The notes under the pieces: generated by a model
Databases searched by the model: none
What the model saw: the letters and a program-made list of their open reading frames with translations, nothing else
Told to the model about the DNA's origin: nothing
Translations under genes and position numbers: made by a program
Source of the DNA: Catellatospora citrea
GTDB lineage: Bacteria; Actinomycetota; Actinomycetes; Mycobacteriales; Micromonosporaceae
DNA: 64,000 nt
Direction: 5' to 3'
Assembly (NCBI RefSeq): GCF_003610235.1
Contig: NZ_RAPR01000001.1
Span: 6,510,001-6,574,000 of the forward strand
Shown here: positions 1 through 8,080 of the stretch, piece after piece
Position numbering within the stretch: position 1 is the first letter of the stretch
Layout of the letters: each line of letters opens with the position of its first letter

Positions 1-207
1 GGCGACGTCGGCGGCGGTCCACCGCTCGCGGTGCACCAGGGACAGCGCGGCCTGGTCACGGGCGACGAGGGCGCGGCGGTACTTGTGGCGCAGGTCCATG
101 GTGAGGGTGCACACGTCCAGCGCGCCGCGGGCGATCTCCTGATGCTCCAGCAGCGCGATCTGCCGGCTGAGTTCCGGCACGCTGATATCGGCGATCGGGT
201 TCGTCAT
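1..207 (-). CDS. Hypothetical protein, 3-prime end outside the window (69 N-terminal residues)
   Basis: An open frame runs from an ATG at 207 to the window edge without a stop. The visible part begins MTNPIADISVPELSRQ and is rich in hydrophilic and helical residues. Residues about 50-69 (ALSLVHRERWTAADVA) look like the first helices of a helix-turn-helix, which would fit a small DNA-binding protein, but this is only an impression. No family is recognised. The gene is transcribed away from the ArsR regulator that starts at 455, so the 247-bp gap between them is a shared upstream region. Confidence 0.6.
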   Translation of the reverse strand, partial: MTNPIADISVPELSRQIALLEHQEIARGALDVCTLTMDLRHKYRRALVARDQAALSLVHRERWTAADVA

Positions 208-330
208 GACCTCGACGCTAACGCTGCGTGTCCGCCACTTCTACGTACTGCTGATCTTTTGTGTGGTTTCTGACTTCCGGCCGGTCCGCGCCCCCACCGA
301 AAGTCACGTCTGCCCGATTCCCCCTTGCCG

Positions 331-391
331 CAACTCTTAAAGAGTTGCGGCCTCGAACCATGCGTGAGGCCGCAAGACTTCAAGAGTTGCG
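331..391. repeat. Long intergenic palindrome, family A copy 1
   Basis: Two 25-base arms (331-355 and 367-391) are inverted repeats with three mismatches around an 11-base loop. Each arm starts GCAACTCTT and ends TTGCGGCCTC when read from the outside in. The first arm also holds a smaller palindrome, CAACTCTT-A-AAGAGTTG. A second copy lies at 54617-55701, split by an IS5-family element. It lies between divergent genes, so it is not a simple terminator. Confidence 0.85.
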
Positions 392-418
392 CCAGGGGTG
401 CGGTGACCAGGTGGCGGC

Positions 419-443
419 TTGACAAAAAAATTTGTCGGTAGCA
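419..443 (+). promoter_or_regulatory. Promoter and operator-like palindrome of the ArsR gene
   Basis: TTGACA (419-424) fits a -35 box, with AGGATA-like bases about 18 nt downstream as a weak -10. The stretch 421-436 is a perfect palindrome, GACAAA-AAAA-TTTGTC, overlapping the -35 box. This is the expected place for autoregulation by the ArsR-type protein encoded just downstream. A TTG at 419 is in frame with the gene but lies inside this promoter, so it was not taken as the start. Confidence 0.55.
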
Positions 444-454
444 GGATACGGGGC

Positions 455-1051
455 ATGTTCGATGTGGCGGTGATCGACGACCCGGCTGCGGCCGAGGCCT
501 CGCTGGACCCGATCCGGGCCCGGCTGCTGGCCGCGCTGGTCGAGCCCGGCTCGGCGACCTCGCTGGCGGCCAGGGTCGGCCAGCCCCGGCAGAAGGTCAA
601 CTACCACTTGCGGGAGCTGGAACGGCACGGGCTGATCGAGCTGGTCGAGGAGCGGCGCAAGGGCAACGTCACCGAGCGCGTGCTCCAGGCCACCGCCGCG
701 TCCTACGTCATCTCGCCGATCGCGCTGTCGGCGGTGCAGCCCGATCCGGGCCGCGCCCCCGACCGGCTGTCCGCGCGCTGGCTGCTGGCGCTGGCCGCGC
801 GGCTCGTGCGCGACATCGGCGAGCTGCTCACCGGCGCGGCCCGGGCGAACAAGCGGCTGGCCACGTTCGCCATGGACGGGACGGTGCGGTTCGCGAGCCC
901 GGCGCAGCGGTCCGCGTTCGCCGAGGAGCTGGCCGGTGCGGTGACCGCGCTGGTGAGCAAGTATCACGACGAGCAGGCCGAGGGCGGGCGCGAGCACCGG
1001 ATCATCATCGCCGTGCACCCCAGCGTGACGCGCCAGGTCGAGGAGGGCTGA
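455..1051 (+). CDS. ArsR-family winged-helix transcriptional regulator
   Basis: The 198-residue product carries a winged helix-turn-helix at about residues 18-70 (DPIRARLLAAL, then the recognition region QPRQKVNYHLRELERHGLIE), typical of ArsR-like regulators, followed by a helical region that may be a dimer or ligand domain. The ATG at 455 was preferred to the in-frame TTG at 419, which sits inside the likely promoter. The next gene, an SRPBCC protein, starts one base after the stop, and an alpha/beta hydrolase follows; this ArsR-AHSA1 pairing is common in actinobacteria. It probably represses its own operon through the palindrome at 421-436. The ligand is unknown. Confidence 0.85.
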   Translation: MFDVAVIDDPAAAEASLDPIRARLLAALVEPGSATSLAARVGQPRQKVNYHLRELERHGLIELVEERRKGNVTERVLQATAASYVISPIALSAVQPDPGRAPDRLSARWLLALAARLVRDIGELLTGAARANKRLATFAMDGTVRFASPAQRSAFAEELAGAVTALVSKYHDEQAEGGREHRIIIAVHPSVTRQVEEG

Positions 1052-1052
1052 C

Positions 1053-1796
1053 GTGGGCAAGGACTTCGAGATCACCGAGGAACTTCCGGTCGATGCCACG
1101 CCGGAACAGGTCTGGGAGGCCATCGCGACCGGTCCCGGCATCGACTCCTGGTTCATGGGCCGCAACGAGGTGACGCCCGGTCCGGGTGGCACGGTGCGGA
1201 CGGCGTTCGGGGGGTACGCCCCGACACTGCCGATCACCGCGTGGGAGCCCGGACACCGCCTGGCGTACGGCGAGGCGCCCGCCCCGGACGGCAGGTTCGT
1301 GGCGTACGAGTTCCTCATCGAGGGCCGCGCCGGCGGTAGCGCCGTGGTGCGCACGGTGACCAGCGGCTTCCTGCCCGGCGACGACTGGGCCGACGAGTTC
1401 GAGGCGATGGGCCTGGGCCTGGCCCTGTTCCACCGGACCCTCGCCGAATACCTGACCTGGTTCCGCGGCCGCACCGCCGTCCCGGTGACCGTGTTCGGCC
1501 CGCCGATCGGCGACTGGCCGCACGCCTGGCGGCTGCTGCACGGCGCGCTCGGCCTGCCGGATGCGCCGCGACCCGGCGACGTGGCCACGTTCACCGTCGA
1601 CGGCGTCGCCCGCACCGGCGAGGTCTTCCACGTCAGCATCCAGACCCTGGCCCTGCGCACGCCGGACGCGCTGTACCGGTTCGTGCGCGGCTTCACCGGC
1701 TCGCTGGTCGCGATGCACCACCTGTTCACCCCCACCGACGAATCCGCCGCCTGGCAGTCCTGGTTGGACACCCTCTATGCACAGGACCCGGCGTGA
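1053..1796 (+). CDS. SRPBCC (AHSA1-type) domain protein
   Basis: The 247-residue protein opens with the START/AHSA1-like pattern: ITEELPVDATPEQVWEAIATGPGI, then WFMG and a G-rich strand region. Such proteins form a helix-grip fold with a hydrophobic ligand pocket in the cytoplasm. It is longer than the usual ~150-residue AHSA1 domain; the second half (from about residue 145, FGPPIGDWPHAWRLL) may be a second, divergent copy of the fold. GTG at 1053 follows the ArsR stop by one base, so the two are translationally linked. It is cotranscribed with a hydrolase downstream. Substrate unknown. Confidence 0.8.
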   Translation: MGKDFEITEELPVDATPEQVWEAIATGPGIDSWFMGRNEVTPGPGGTVRTAFGGYAPTLPITAWEPGHRLAYGEAPAPDGRFVAYEFLIEGRAGGSAVVRTVTSGFLPGDDWADEFEAMGLGLALFHRTLAEYLTWFRGRTAVPVTVFGPPIGDWPHAWRLLHGALGLPDAPRPGDVATFTVDGVARTGEVFHVSIQTLALRTPDALYRFVRGFTGSLVAMHHLFTPTDESAAWQSWLDTLYAQDPA

Positions 1797-1816
1797 CGGC
1801 AGACAAGGAGCACCCC

Positions 1817-2611
1817 ATGAACACCGTCGTCTCCGCGGACGGCACCGCGATCGCCTACAGCAAGGTCGGGCAGGGCCCGGCGGTCATCCTGGTCGACGGG
1901 GCCATGTGCTTCCGCGCCATGGGCCCGGCCGAGCCGCTGGCGAAGCTGCTGGCCGACGCCTACACCGTCTACACCTACGACCGGCGCGGCCGGGGCGGCA
2001 GCGGCGACACCGCGCCGTACGCCGTCGAGCGCGAGATCGAGGACCTGGACGCCCTGATCAAGGAGGCCGGGGGCAGCGCCTACCTGTACGGCATCTCCTC
2101 CGGCGCGGTGCTGGCCTGCGACGCCGCCGCGCGGCTGGGCGGGGTCCGCAAGCTCGCCGTGTACGAGCCGCCGTTCGTCGTGGACGGCACGCACGAGGCG
2201 CGGCCCGCCGATTATCTGGACAAGATGGACGCGATGATCGCGCAGGACCGCCGCGGCGACGCCGTGACGACGTTCATGAGGACCGTCGGGGTGCCCGGGC
2301 TCGTGGTCGCGATCATGAAGCTGACGCCGAACTTCAAGAAGCTCAAGGCCGTCGCGCACACGCTGCCGTACGACTTCCGGGTGCTCGGCGACACCGGTCG
2401 CGGACAGCCGCTGAACGCCGCCCGCTGGGCCGGGGCACAGCTGCCCGCGCTGGTCATGGACGGCGGCAAGAGCCCGGTCTACATGCGCAACGGCGCCAAG
2501 GCCCTGTCACAGGCGCTGCCGAGCGCCGGCTACCGCACGCTGCCCGGCCAGACGCACCTGCTCAAGCCGGAGGCGGTCGCGCCGGTGCTCAAGGAGTTCT
2601 TCGTCGACTAG
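1817..2611 (+). CDS. Alpha/beta-hydrolase
   Basis: The 264-residue product has the alpha/beta-hydrolase layout: TYDRRGRGGSGD after strand 4, a nucleophile elbow G-I-S-S-G, and a C-terminal histidine in PGQTHLLKPE. The elbow uses isoleucine where most esterases have histidine or tryptophan, but the serine position is kept. ATG 1817 follows AAGGAG (1805-1810) at good spacing; a GTG at 1793 overlaps the upstream gene and lacks a site. It is the third gene of the ArsR-SRPBCC operon, so it may act on the ligand sensed there. Its stop overlaps the end of the convergent GNAT gene. Confidence 0.8.
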   Translation: MNTVVSADGTAIAYSKVGQGPAVILVDGAMCFRAMGPAEPLAKLLADAYTVYTYDRRGRGGSGDTAPYAVEREIEDLDALIKEAGGSAYLYGISSGAVLACDAAARLGGVRKLAVYEPPFVVDGTHEARPADYLDKMDAMIAQDRRGDAVTTFMRTVGVPGLVVAIMKLTPNFKKLKAVAHTLPYDFRVLGDTGRGQPLNAARWAGAQLPALVMDGGKSPVYMRNGAKALSQALPSAGYRTLPGQTHLLKPEAVAPVLKEFFVD

Positions 2612-3141
2612 GGCAGCTTCTTGACGAGCAGTTCGAACTCCAGGTCGTCGCGCTGCGGCAGGCCGAAGCGCTCGTCACCGTACGGGAAGGGGCTCGTCTG
2701 CCCGGTGCGCGCGTAACCACGGCGTTCGTACCAGGCGATGAGCTCCGCCCGCACCGAGATCACGGTCATGTGCATCTCGGGCACGCCCCACTCGTCGGCG
2801 GCGAAGCGCTCCGCCTCGGCGATCACCGCCTTGCCCACGCCGCCGCCCTGCAGCAGCGGGCGCACCGCGAACATGCCGAAGTAGGCGTAGCCGTCGTGCC
2901 GCTCCAGGTGGCAGCAGGCCAGCAGGTCCCCGCCGCGCTCGGCCAGCAGCACCACGCTGTCGGGGTCGGCGACCTGTGTCGCGACCGCCTCGGCGTCGGT
3001 GCGCTGGCCCTGCAGGATGTCGGCCTCGGTGGTCCACCCGGCCCGGCTGCTGTCCCCGCGGTATGCCGACTCCACCAGCGCCACGATCGCGGGCACGTCC
3101 TGCGGCCCCGCCGCGCGCACGGTCATCGCCTGCTCCGCCAT
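2608..3141 (-). CDS. GNAT-family N-acetyltransferase
   Basis: The 177-residue protein has the GNAT core: MTVRAAGPQDVPAIVALVES at the N terminus, FGMFAVRPLLQGGGVGKAV as the acetyl-CoA-binding motif A, and a motif B-like AWYERRGYARTG near the end. It would transfer an acetyl group from acetyl-CoA to an amine; the acceptor cannot be told. ATG 3141 is preferred because AAGGAT lies about 8 nt upstream and residues before it are a low-complexity shadow. The gene converges on the hydrolase with a few bases of overlap. Confidence 0.85.
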   Translation of the reverse strand: MAEQAMTVRAAGPQDVPAIVALVESAYRGDSSRAGWTTEADILQGQRTDAEAVATQVADPDSVVLLAERGGDLLACCHLERHDGYAYFGMFAVRPLLQGGGVGKAVIAEAERFAADEWGVPEMHMTVISVRAELIAWYERRGYARTGQTSPFPYGDERFGLPQRDDLEFELLVKKLP

Positions 3142-3181
3142 GTTGCCGATCCTTCCGTGCCAGGCATGATCGCCCGTCAGG

Positions 3182-4294
3182 CTAGCGGGTGTTGACGAGT
3201 TTGGGGTGGGACTTGACCCAGGCGTCGAGTTTGTCGGCGCGCAGGGCGGCGAAGTAGGTGGTCTGGTCGCCGCCCAGGCGCTCGCCGCGGTAGGCGCCGC
3301 CGCTGAACACACCGCCGCCGGGCAGGCCGACCAGGGTCAGGTTCGCGGGGCGGATGTTGCGCAGCGCGTACACGAACTCGCTGGGTTTGCGGCCGCGGCC
3401 GTCGAAGGTGAAGGTCTCACCCAGCGCGGCGAGCACGTCGTCCAGCTTCGTGGGGTTGGCCAGCAGGTCCATGCTGAGCGCCTTGGTCAGCATCGCCTTG
3501 ATCAGCTGACGCTGGTGGCGCTGGCGCGCGTAGTCGCTGCCGGTGATGTAGCGCTGCCGCGCGTAGTCCAGCGCCTGCCATTCGTTCATGTGCCGGTTGC
3601 CGACGTTGTAGGTCATCCGCGGCCCGGAATAGCCGTGCTCGCAGCCGCGGCAGACCGCCCGGTGCACGCCGTCGGGGCGGCGGTGGATGGACACGACCTT
3701 CTGGTCGACGTAGATGTCGACGCCGCCGATGGCGTTGATGAGCCGGATGTAGCCGTTGAACGAGATGACCGCCCCGGCGTCGAAGCGCGCGATCCCGGTG
3801 TACTTGCTCACCGTCTTGGCCAGCAGCTGGAAGCCCTGCGCGATGTCGTACTTCCCACCGGGCATCCGGGCGCCGTAGGTCAGGGCATGGGTGAGCTTGC
3901 TGCGTTCCCCGCGAAAGCGCGACGGCGCGAACGCCGGGATGTCGACGAGCAGGTCCCGCGGCAGCGAGGTGAGGTAGGCGCTGGTCAGGTCCTTGTTGAC
4001 GTGCAGGATCATCACCACGTCACCGTGCGCGGGCGAGCCCTTCTGCTCCTCGCGCGTGTCGCGGCCGAGGATGAGCATGTTCAACGGGCCCTTGACGTCC
4101 GCGCCCGCCGGGGGAGTCGGGCTGGCACTGGGGCTCGGCGACGGTGCCGGCTCCTCGCTCGGGCCGAACAGGTCGACCTGCGGGATCGCGGAATCGACCC
4201 GGTCCTTCGTGACCTGGACCGCGGCGTAGGCCGCGCCGCCCACCAACGCCAACGCCAGGCCGAGGACGATGAACAGCCGAGCTGACCGTGTCAT
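3182..4294 (-). CDS. LytR-CpsA-Psr (LCP) family cell-wall glycopolymer ligase
   Basis: The 370-residue protein has one N-terminal membrane helix (about residues 6-27), a Pro/Ser linker (about 45-62) and an extracellular LCP domain. Family signs include LNMLILGRDTR, YLTSLPRDLLVDIP, INAIGGVDIYVDQKVV and ALDYARQRY with the conserved acidic and arginine residues of the polyprenyl-phosphate site. LCP enzymes move undecaprenyl-linked glycopolymers such as teichoic acids or arabinogalactan onto peptidoglycan. ATG 4294 has GGAG about 8 nt upstream; the longer frame has no support. A segment at about residues 210-235 carries a CRGC pair that could form a disulfide. Confidence 0.9.
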   Translation of the reverse strand: MTRSARLFIVLGLALALVGGAAYAAVQVTKDRVDSAIPQVDLFGPSEEPAPSPSPSASPTPPAGADVKGPLNMLILGRDTREEQKGSPAHGDVVMILHVNKDLTSAYLTSLPRDLLVDIPAFAPSRFRGERSKLTHALTYGARMPGGKYDIAQGFQLLAKTVSKYTGIARFDAGAVISFNGYIRLINAIGGVDIYVDQKVVSIHRRPDGVHRAVCRGCEHGYSGPRMTYNVGNRHMNEWQALDYARQRYITGSDYARQRHQRQLIKAMLTKALSMDLLANPTKLDDVLAALGETFTFDGRGRKPSEFVYALRNIRPANLTLVGLPGGGVFSGGAYRGERLGGDQTTYFAALRADKLDAWVKSHPKLVNTR

Positions 4295-4379
4295 GGGTGC
4301 GCTCCGGGGGTGTCGCGCGGTCGGGGGGACTTGAACTGTAGTCCGTGCCGGACCCCGGCGGCAGTGCGGTGACGGGCGG

Positions 4380-4997
4380 TCAGCGAGCCCGTTCGACGGC
4401 GTCGGCGGCGGCGTGCGCGCCGTCGGCGTGCAGACCGGCCACGACACCGTCCACATCGGCCGCCGAGCGGTTCTGGCTGAGCTTCCACTTGGCTTCCAGG
4501 CGCGAGATGCGCAGCTCCACGCCGACGATCGCGCGCAGTTGCCCGCTGACGAACGCCGCGGGGGTGTCGTCGACCGACCACGGCGCCGGGCGGCGGCCCT
4601 CGTGCTTGTCGGTCAGCCGGCGCACCAGCGCCCCGGTCCAGGCCGGGTCGTCGTGCACGACCAGCTCGCCGTACGCGTGCACGACGGCGTAGTTCCAGGT
4701 CGGCACGACGCGGCCGTGCTCGGCCTTGGCGGCGTACCAGGAGGGCGAGACGTAGGCGTCGGGGCCGCGCAGGATGGCCAGCGCCTCGCCGAGCGCCGGG
4801 CGGCGCCACTGGTCGTTGTTGCGGGCCAGGTGGCCGAGCAGCGCCCCGTGCGGGCCGGTGTCCGGGTCGTACACGAACGGCAGCGTCGTCGCGACGAGGC
4901 CGTCCGCGGTCGCGGTGACCAGGTCGGCCGCGCCGTGCTCGGCCAGCAGCTCGCGAACGGCGGTCTCGTCGGCGGCGAAGTGGGCGGGTGTGTACAC
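4380..4997 (-). CDS. PaiB-type FMN-binding protein
   Basis: The 205-residue protein begins MYTPAHFAADE and ends with KWKLSQNRSAAD, the two hallmarks of the PaiB/FMN-binding negative regulator family, which has a split-barrel flavin-binding fold. In Bacillus PaiB is linked to protease and sporulation control, but most family members have no proven function. The GTG at 4997 lies two bases after the stop of the DMT exporter gene, so the two are translationally coupled and part of the unit divergent from the MocR regulator. Confidence 0.85.
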   Translation of the reverse strand: MYTPAHFAADETAVRELLAEHGAADLVTATADGLVATTLPFVYDPDTGPHGALLGHLARNNDQWRRPALGEALAILRGPDAYVSPSWYAAKAEHGRVVPTWNYAVVHAYGELVVHDDPAWTGALVRRLTDKHEGRRPAPWSVDDTPAAFVSGQLRAIVGVELRISRLEAKWKLSQNRSAADVDGVVAGLHADGAHAAADAVERAR

Positions 4998-4999
4998 GG

Positions 5000-5938
5000 T
5001 CAGACCTTTCCGACGGCGGGCGCGGGCGCGCTCGCACGGGTGCGCTGGATCAGCACGACGCAGCCGAGCACGACCAGCGCGGCCGTGATCGAGGCCGGAG
5101 TCACGGTCTCACCCAGCAGCAGCGCCGACCAGGCCAGGGTGAGCACCGGCTGGGCGAGCTGGATCTGGCCGACCTGGGCGATGCCGCCCCTGGCCAGGCC
5201 CGCGTACCAGGCGAAGAAGCCCAGGAGCATGGAGACCGCGGTGAGGTAGCCGAACGCGGCCCAGGCGGTGGTGTCGGCGTGCGGCGGGTCGGCCAGTGCC
5301 GCGGCGGCGGTGACGGGCACGGTGACCGGGAGCGCCACCAGCAGCGCCCAGCAGATGGTGCGGGCGCCGCCCAGCTCCCGGGACAGCGCGCCGCCCTCGG
5401 CGTAGCCGAGCCCGCACAGCACGACGGCGGCCAGCAGGAACAGGTCCGCGACGGTCAGCGTGCCGCCGACCCCGCCGCTGGTGACCAGGAAGGTCAGCAC
5501 CGCCAGCAGCCCGGCCGCGGCGGCGGCCCAGAACGCGGGCGACGGCCGCTCGCCGGCGCGCAGCACCGCGAAGACCGCGGTCATCGCGGGCAGCACCGCG
5601 ACGACGACCGCCCCGTGCGCCGAGGTCTGCGTGGTCAGCGCCAGCGAGGTGAACATCGGGAAGCCGACCACGACACCCGCGGCGACGACGGCCAGCCGCC
5701 GCCACTGCGCCCGGGTGGGCCGGGGTGCGCGGGTGATCCGCAGATACGCGAAGGCCAGCAGGGCCGCGCCGACGGCCCGGCCGAAGGCGACGAACCAGGG
5801 GTCGAGTTGCTGCACGGCGATCCGGGTCAGCGGCAGCGACAGGCTGAACGCCAGCACCCCCACCGCGCCCAATGCCAGCCCCGTCACCCGGTCCGCTGTT
5901 ACCGTCCGGGGCACAGTAGCGCTACTCTTGTCCGTCAT
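5000..5938 (-). CDS. DMT-superfamily (EamA) transporter
   Basis: The 312-residue protein is almost entirely hydrophobic with about ten predicted helices in two EamA repeats (first from LALGAVGVLAFSLSLPLTRIAV, second from GYAEGGALSRELGGARTICWALL). DMT carriers export amino acids, drugs or metabolites. ATG 5938 overlaps the ATG of the divergent MocR gene (CATGA at 5936-5940), so no separate intergenic region exists. PaiB follows in the same operon. MocR-type regulators often control such exporters; the substrate is unknown. Confidence 0.85.
   Translation of the reverse strand: MTDKSSATVPRTVTADRVTGLALGAVGVLAFSLSLPLTRIAVQQLDPWFVAFGRAVGAALLAFAYLRITRAPRPTRAQWRRLAVVAAGVVVGFPMFTSLALTTQTSAHGAVVVAVLPAMTAVFAVLRAGERPSPAFWAAAAAGLLAVLTFLVTSGGVGGTLTVADLFLLAAVVLCGLGYAEGGALSRELGGARTICWALLVALPVTVPVTAAAALADPPHADTTAWAAFGYLTAVSMLLGFFAWYAGLARGGIAQVGQIQLAQPVLTLAWSALLLGETVTPASITAALVVLGCVVLIQRTRASAPAPAVGKV
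5916..5927. promoter_or_regulatory. Operator-like palindrome at the divergent DMT/MocR start
   Basis: AGTAGCGCTACT is a perfect 12-base palindrome 9 bases upstream of the MocR start codon and inside the first codons of the DMT gene. Because the two start codons overlap, any regulator site must lie inside coding sequence, and this is the clearest candidate for MocR binding. Confidence 0.4.
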
Positions 5939-7355
5939 GAGTAACGGTAACGCAGTGGCCCGCGTTATCCAAGATCTGCGCGGGCTCGCCGCCGTCGCGG
6001 GTCCCGGCGCGCGGCTGCCGTCGGTGCGCGAGCTGACCGCCCGGCACCAGGCCTCACCGGTCACCGTCGCCGAGGCGATCCGGCAGCTCGCGGCCCAGGG
6101 CGTCATCGAGGCGCGGCCCGGCAAGGGCACCTTCGTGGCCGTCCCGCCCGACGACCCCGGCGTGCCCGATCTGTCCTGGCAGACCGTCGCGCTCGGGATG
6201 CGCCCGCCCGGCGACGACGAGATGCAGGCGCTGATGGCGTTACCACCGCCGGGCGCGATCCCGCTGTCCGGCGGATACCTCGACCCCGACCTGCAGCCCG
6301 CCGCCGCGCTCGGGGCCGCGCTGACCCGCGCCGCCCGCCAGCCCGCGTCGTGGCAGCGCGGACCCGTCGAGGGACGCGAGGACCTGCGCGCCTGGTTCGC
6401 CCGCGAGGCCGGGGCCGGGCTGCGCGCCGACGACATGGTGATCTGCCCCGGCGGCCAGGCCGGACTGGCCACCGCGCTGCGCGCGCTCACCGGCCCCGGC
6501 GACACCGTGCTCGTCGAGTCGCCCACCTACCTGGGCGCGCTGGCCGCGGCGCGGGCCGCCGGGCTGCGGGTGGTGCCGGTGCCCGCCGACGCCGACGGCG
6601 TACGCCCCGACCAGCTCGCTGCCGCGTTCGCCCGCACCGGCGCGCGGCTGTTCTACTGCCAGCCGCTGTACGCCAACCCGCACGGCGCGACCCTGGCCGG
6701 GCACCGCCGCGCCGAGGTGGCCGAGGCGGTCCGCGCCGCCGGGGCGTTCCTGCTGGAGGACGACTACGCCCGCGACCTCACCATCGACGGCGAGGCCCCG
6801 CCGCCCCTGGCCGCCGACGACCCCGACGGCCACATCGTCTACCTGCGCTCACTGACCAAATCGGCGGCTCCCGGCCTGCGCGTGGCCGCCATCGGCGCCC
6901 GCGGCCCGGCCGGCGCGCGCCTGCGGGCGGCCCGCCTGCTCGACGACTTCTTCGTGGCCGGTCCCATGCAGCTGGCCGCCCTCGACTTCGTCACGTCCCC
7001 GGCCTGGACCCGCCACCGCCGCGCCCTGCGCACGGCCCTGCGCGAACGCCGCGACGCCCTGCTCGCGGCCCTGCGCCGCCACCTGCCCGAACTCGTCCCG
7101 CACGCCGTCCCCCGCGGTGGCCTGCACCTCTGGGCTCCGCTACCCGACGGCACCGACGACGTGGCCCTGGCCACCGCCGCGGCGGCCGAAGGCGTCATCG
7201 TCTTCCCCGGCCGCCCCTGGTACGCCGCCGAACCCCCGGCCCCGCACCTGCGCCTCACCTTCGCCGCCGCCCCACCCACCCACCACGACGAAGCAGTCAC
7301 CCGCCTCGCCCGCGCCCTGGGGCACGGACGCGTCCCGACCACCCGCCTCTCATAG
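5937..7355 (+). CDS. MocR-type GntR/aminotransferase transcriptional regulator
   Basis: The 472-residue protein joins an N-terminal GntR winged helix (residues about 1-70: RLPSVRELTARHQASPVTVAEAIRQL, then GKGTFVAV) to a fold-type-I aminotransferase domain. The PLP lysine is K308 in RSLTKSAAPG; other cofactor-site signs are SPTYLGAL, CQPLYANPHG and LEDDYARDL. MocR proteins use PLP as a sensor rather than for catalysis. It is read divergently from a DMT exporter with overlapping start codons, so it probably controls that operon and itself. The stop codon TAG lies within the first bases of the family B palindrome. Confidence 0.9.
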   Translation: MSNGNAVARVIQDLRGLAAVAGPGARLPSVRELTARHQASPVTVAEAIRQLAAQGVIEARPGKGTFVAVPPDDPGVPDLSWQTVALGMRPPGDDEMQALMALPPPGAIPLSGGYLDPDLQPAAALGAALTRAARQPASWQRGPVEGREDLRAWFAREAGAGLRADDMVICPGGQAGLATALRALTGPGDTVLVESPTYLGALAAARAAGLRVVPVPADADGVRPDQLAAAFARTGARLFYCQPLYANPHGATLAGHRRAEVAEAVRAAGAFLLEDDYARDLTIDGEAPPPLAADDPDGHIVYLRSLTKSAAPGLRVAAIGARGPAGARLRAARLLDDFFVAGPMQLAALDFVTSPAWTRHRRALRTALRERRDALLAALRRHLPELVPHAVPRGGLHLWAPLPDGTDDVALATAAAAEGVIVFPGRPWYAAEPPAPHLRLTFAAAPPTHHDEAVTRLARALGHGRVPTTRLS

Positions 7356-7417
7356 ACGCTGGCCTATTACGTCGAGTTATTTGTAGATCAAACTCGATGT
7401 TCTAGGCCGGCGTCTAT
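7352..7417. repeat. Long intergenic palindrome, family B copy 1 (intact)
   Basis: A 66-base imperfect palindrome with 27-base arms that differ at four positions. It begins ATAGACGCTGGCCTA and ends TAGGCCGGCGTCTAT, with TTGTAGATCAAACTCGA in the middle. The stop codon of the MocR gene is made by its first bases. It can act as a terminator between this gene and the convergent YbaK-like gene. The second copy at 17622-18868 is split by an IS30-family element, and both copies are followed by AAAGCG. Confidence 0.85.
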
Positions 7418-7466
7418 CAAAAGCGCACCCGGGAGCGCGGCCCCGGATCAGCCGGGCCGCCAGTGG

Positions 7467-7937
7467 TCACCTGGCCGGTTCGGGGTCGGTGACGTCGGCG
7501 AACGTGCCGGACAGCCCGGCCACCGACGCGTCGGCGTCGACTGCGACGGCCACCCCGTGCTCGCCCGCGCCGAGCGTGATCTCCCGTCCGCGCAGCCGCT
7601 CGTCGGCGATCACCGGCCACGGCTTGAGCGACCCGTACGGCGTGATCGTCCCGCGCTCGTACCCGGTGGCGGCCTTGGCCTCGCTCGCGTCCGGCATGGA
7701 CAGCCGGGACACGCCGAGCAGCGCCCGCAGCTTCGGCCACGAGATCACCCGATCGCCCGGGACCAGCACGAACAGGAAGTCGTCGTCGCCGCGCCGGACC
7801 ACGATGGTCTTGACCACGTCAGGGATCTCCACCCCGCGGGCGGCCGCGGCCTCGGCCAGGCTGCGCACCGGCCCGTGCCGGATCACGCGGTGGTCGAGTC
7901 CTGCGGAGGCGAGCGCGTCGAGTGCCGTACCGGTCAT
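7467..7937 (-). CDS. YbaK/EbsC-family aminoacyl-tRNA deacylase-like protein
   Basis: The 156-residue protein matches the YbaK/ProX editing-domain pattern: RSLAEAAAARGVEIPDVVKTIVVRRGDDDFLFVLVPGDRVISWPKLRALLG, with the conserved lysine of VVKTIV. These enzymes hydrolyse mischarged tRNAs such as Cys- or Ala-tRNAPro in the cytoplasm. ATG 7937 has no clear ribosome site; instead TAGGGT lies 7 nt upstream, the leaderless pattern. The ATG-to-stop length is typical for the free-standing family. Confidence 0.85.
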   Translation of the reverse strand: MTGTALDALASAGLDHRVIRHGPVRSLAEAAAARGVEIPDVVKTIVVRRGDDDFLFVLVPGDRVISWPKLRALLGVSRLSMPDASEAKAATGYERGTITPYGSLKPWPVIADERLRGREITLGAGEHGVAVAVDADASVAGLSGTFADVTDPEPAR

Positions 7938-7944
7938 GTCTCGC

Positions 7945-7950
7945 ACCCTA
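7945..7950 (-). promoter_or_regulatory. -10 box of a leaderless transcript (YbaK-like gene)
   Basis: On the minus strand TAGGGT lies 7 nt before the ATG at 7937. With no Shine-Dalgarno sequence, transcription likely starts at the A of the ATG. Confidence 0.45.
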
Positions 7951-7981
7951 TCCCGTGCGCCGCCACCGTGACCCAGCTCAT

Positions 7982-8059
7982 AGAACGAGCGTTCTCCCTC
8001 CTCTTGAAGGCGAGCCGCATCAGGCGTAGGTTCACGTCTAGACAGAACGTTCTGTCTAG
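7982..8059. promoter_or_regulatory. Paired TetR-type operators with promoter
   Basis: The stretch 8038-8059 is a perfect 22-base palindrome whose half is CTAGACAGAAC. A related palindrome, AGAACG-AG-CGTTCT, lies at 7982-7995, centre to centre 60 bases away. Between them TTGAAG (8004-8009) and TAGGTT (8027-8032) with 17-base spacing form a promoter for the hydrolase, whose start point would fall at the main palindrome. A TetR gene follows the hydrolase, so it is the natural ligand of these sites. Confidence 0.65.
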
Positions 8060-8080
8060 TAGACGAGGAGTTGACCGGCC

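Noticed and set aside
380..1771. A 463-codon minus-strand frame over the ArsR/SRPBCC genes
   Set aside because: No domain, and two well-supported genes with coupled starts lie on the plus strand.
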